A stretch of 49,635 nt of DNA, taken from positions 1 through 49,635 of the forward strand of contig JADFXV010000014.1 of NCBI GenBank assembly GCA_015233395.1, read 5' to 3'. Positions 48,415 through 49,635 of this stretch are shown here, in pieces (the stretch's first letter is position 1; each line of letters begins with the position of its first letter). Source of the stretch: Desulfovibrionaceae bacterium. GTDB lineage: Bacteria; Desulfobacterota; Desulfovibrionia; Desulfovibrionales; Desulfovibrionaceae. The notes under the pieces are model-generated. The model was not told the DNA's origin and searched no databases. It worked only from the letters and a program-made list of their open reading frames with translations. The position numbers and the translations under genes are program-made.

Positions 48415-49593
48415 TTAGCGCCCGGAGCGGGCGTTGAGATACTGCTCGATGATGTCCATGTCCTTGTCGCCGCGCCCGGACAGGCAGACGCACACCTGGC
48501 TGCCCTTGGGGATGGATTGGACGCTGCCGAGCACCCAGGCCAGGGCGTGGGCGCTCTCCAGGGCCGGGATGACGCCTTCCTTGCGGGTGAGCGTCAGGAA
48601 AGCCTCCTGGGCCCCGCGGTCGTCGACCATGACGTAGGTGGCCCGGCCGGTCTTCTTCAGATGGGCGTGCTCAGGCCCGACGCTCGGATAGTCCAGACCC
48701 GGGGCGATGGAATGCGAGGGCAGAATCTGGCCGTCGCCGGTCTGCAAAAGCAGGCTCATCATGCCGTGCAAAACCCCGGGCGAACCAAGCGACAACGGCG
48801 CGGAATTGGTGCAGCCCGGCTCCCCTGAGCCCGCCGCCTCCACGCCGATCAGCCGGACCTCGGGGTGCGGCGCGAAGGCGTGGAACATGCCGATGGCGTT
48901 GGAACCGCCGCCGACGCAGGCCACCGCGTAGTCCGGCAGGCGGCCGCAGCGTTCCAGAAACTGGGCCTTGGCCTCGCGGCCGATCACCGCCTGGAACTCG
49001 CGCACCATGGCCGGAAAAGGATGCGCCCCGGCGGCCGTGCCCAGGCAATAATGGGTGTCGGCCTGATGCGCGATCCAATAGCGTAGGGCGGCGTTGATCG
49101 CGTCCTTGAGCGTTTTCGTGCCGCTCTCGACAGGCACGACCTCGGCTCCGAGCAGACGCATGCGCCTGACGTTGTGCTCCTGGCGCACAACGTCCAGCGC
49201 GCCCATGTAGACCAGGCATTTCAAATTGAGCAAAGCCGCCGCCGTGGCCGTGGCCACGCCGTGCTGGCCCGCGCCGGTCTCGGCCATGATCGAGGTCTTG
49301 CCCATGTGCTTGGCGAGCAGGGCCTGGCCGATGGTGTTGTTGATCTTGTGCGAGCCGGTGTGGTTCAAATCCTCGCGCTTGAGCCACAAGTCGAAACCGA
49401 GCTCGGCCGAAAGATTCGGACACCGAAACAAAGCCGACGGTCTGCCGACGTAATCGCGCAGAATATCGGTAAATTCCTTCTGGAACGCGGCGCTCGGCAC
49501 GATCTCGTCGAAGGCCTTCTCCAATTCCAAATGAGGCGGCATGAGCAACTCGGGCACAAACCTGCCGCCGTATTCGCCGAAGTAACCGTTCAT
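48415..49593 (-). CDS. trpB: Tryptophan synthase beta subunit
   Basis: A 392-residue PLP enzyme joining indole and serine. The PLP lysine lies in LNHTGSHKINNTIGQALLAK, the phosphate-binding loop in ACVGGGSNAIGMFHAFAPH, and EPGCTNSAPLSLGSPGVLHG follows. The full protein is inside the window, including its start MNGYFGEYGGRFVPELL at 49593. Other trp genes, if adjacent, would lie beyond the right edge. A hairpin half lies just upstream of the start. Confidence 0.97.
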   Translation of the reverse strand: MNGYFGEYGGRFVPELLMPPHLELEKAFDEIVPSAAFQKEFTDILRDYVGRPSALFRCPNLSAELGFDLWLKREDLNHTGSHKINNTIGQALLAKHMGKTSIMAETGAGQHGVATATAAALLNLKCLVYMGALDVVRQEHNVRRMRLLGAEVVPVESGTKTLKDAINAALRYWIAHQADTHYCLGTAAGAHPFPAMVREFQAVIGREAKAQFLERCGRLPDYAVACVGGGSNAIGMFHAFAPHPEVRLIGVEAAGSGEPGCTNSAPLSLGSPGVLHGMMSLLLQTGDGQILPSHSIAPGLDYPSVGPEHAHLKKTGRATYVMVDDRGAQEAFLTLTRKEGVIPALESAHALAWVLGSVQSIPKGSQVCVCLSGRGDKDMDIIEQYLNARSGR

Positions 49594-49599
49594 GGTGTG

Positions 49600-49635
49600 T
49601 GCGGGAACCGGGGGAGGAACCTTTTTTTGAAAAAA
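49600..49635. repeat. Hairpin repeat cut by the right window edge
   Basis: CCGGGGGAGGAACC followed by TTTTTTTGAAAAA matches the left arm and loop of the GGGGGAGGAACC and AAACTTTTTTGAAAA hairpins at 5471 and 20836. The expected right arm is outside the window. It lies directly upstream of trpB. Confidence 0.6.

Overview
The window reads as about 50 kb of ordinary chromosome from a high-GC, motile, anaerobic-type bacterium, most likely a Desulfovibrio-like member of the Desulfobacterota. Supporting signs are hypF and hypCDE for [NiFe]-hydrogenase maturation, a flagellin gene behind a sigma-54 type promoter, CheV and CheY-like proteins, a PaaK-type CoA ligase, the AmmeMemoRadiSam radical SAM enzyme, ThyX instead of ThyA, and a yicC-remA-gmk cluster. 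The genus is an inference; no rRNA or tRNA gene is present to anchor it.

Layout: 0.1-8.3 kb is a minus-strand block (mtaB, DUF4416, yicC, remA, gmk, a TPR protein, an HDOD protein, cysQ, an M29 aminopeptidase). 8.4-9.4 kb holds a flagellin unit with its own promoter and terminator. 9.5-10.2 kb has a 47-aa membrane ORF and a small exported protein. 10.7-15.9 kb carries thyX, a divergent dnaA preceded by AT-rich DNA, an MFS exporter and a glycosyltransferase. 15.9-24.2 kb is housekeeping: a zinc dehydrogenase, asd, a class IV aminotransferase, ndk, proC, a ThiI-like PP-loop protein, an M50 protease and trpS. 24.4-26.2 kb is a signalling group (CheY-like, Hpt, CheV). 26.4-31.5 kb has hypF, a tandem Usp, an 83-aa orphan and gcvT. 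31.8-38.5 kb has a 583-aa orphan, a DedA protein, an AMIN-domain protein, nnr, a CBS protein, tsaE and a YbjQ-like protein. 38.7-41.3 kb is hypCDE. 41.5-43.5 kb is glnK-amt. The right end has amrS with an EAL/HDOD protein, paaK, and trpB-trpA.

The strongest signal beyond the genes is an intergenic repeat system. Modular GC-rich hairpins recur at least nine times, in both orientations and different module combinations, and the copies differ by changes that keep the stems paired. A second hairpin (about 41 bp, one mismatch between two copies) sits inside the loop of the same module at two loci. A third class pairs a G6-AAAC-T run hairpin with long perfect palindromes. One copy lies in frame inside hypF, adding about 33 residues, another supplies the last residues and stop of tsaE, and both window ends fall inside such hairpins. 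A roughly 120-bp low-GC patch inside nnr is a separate anomaly. No CRISPR array, prophage, transposase or defence system was seen; the repeat family is the best candidate for something undescribed.
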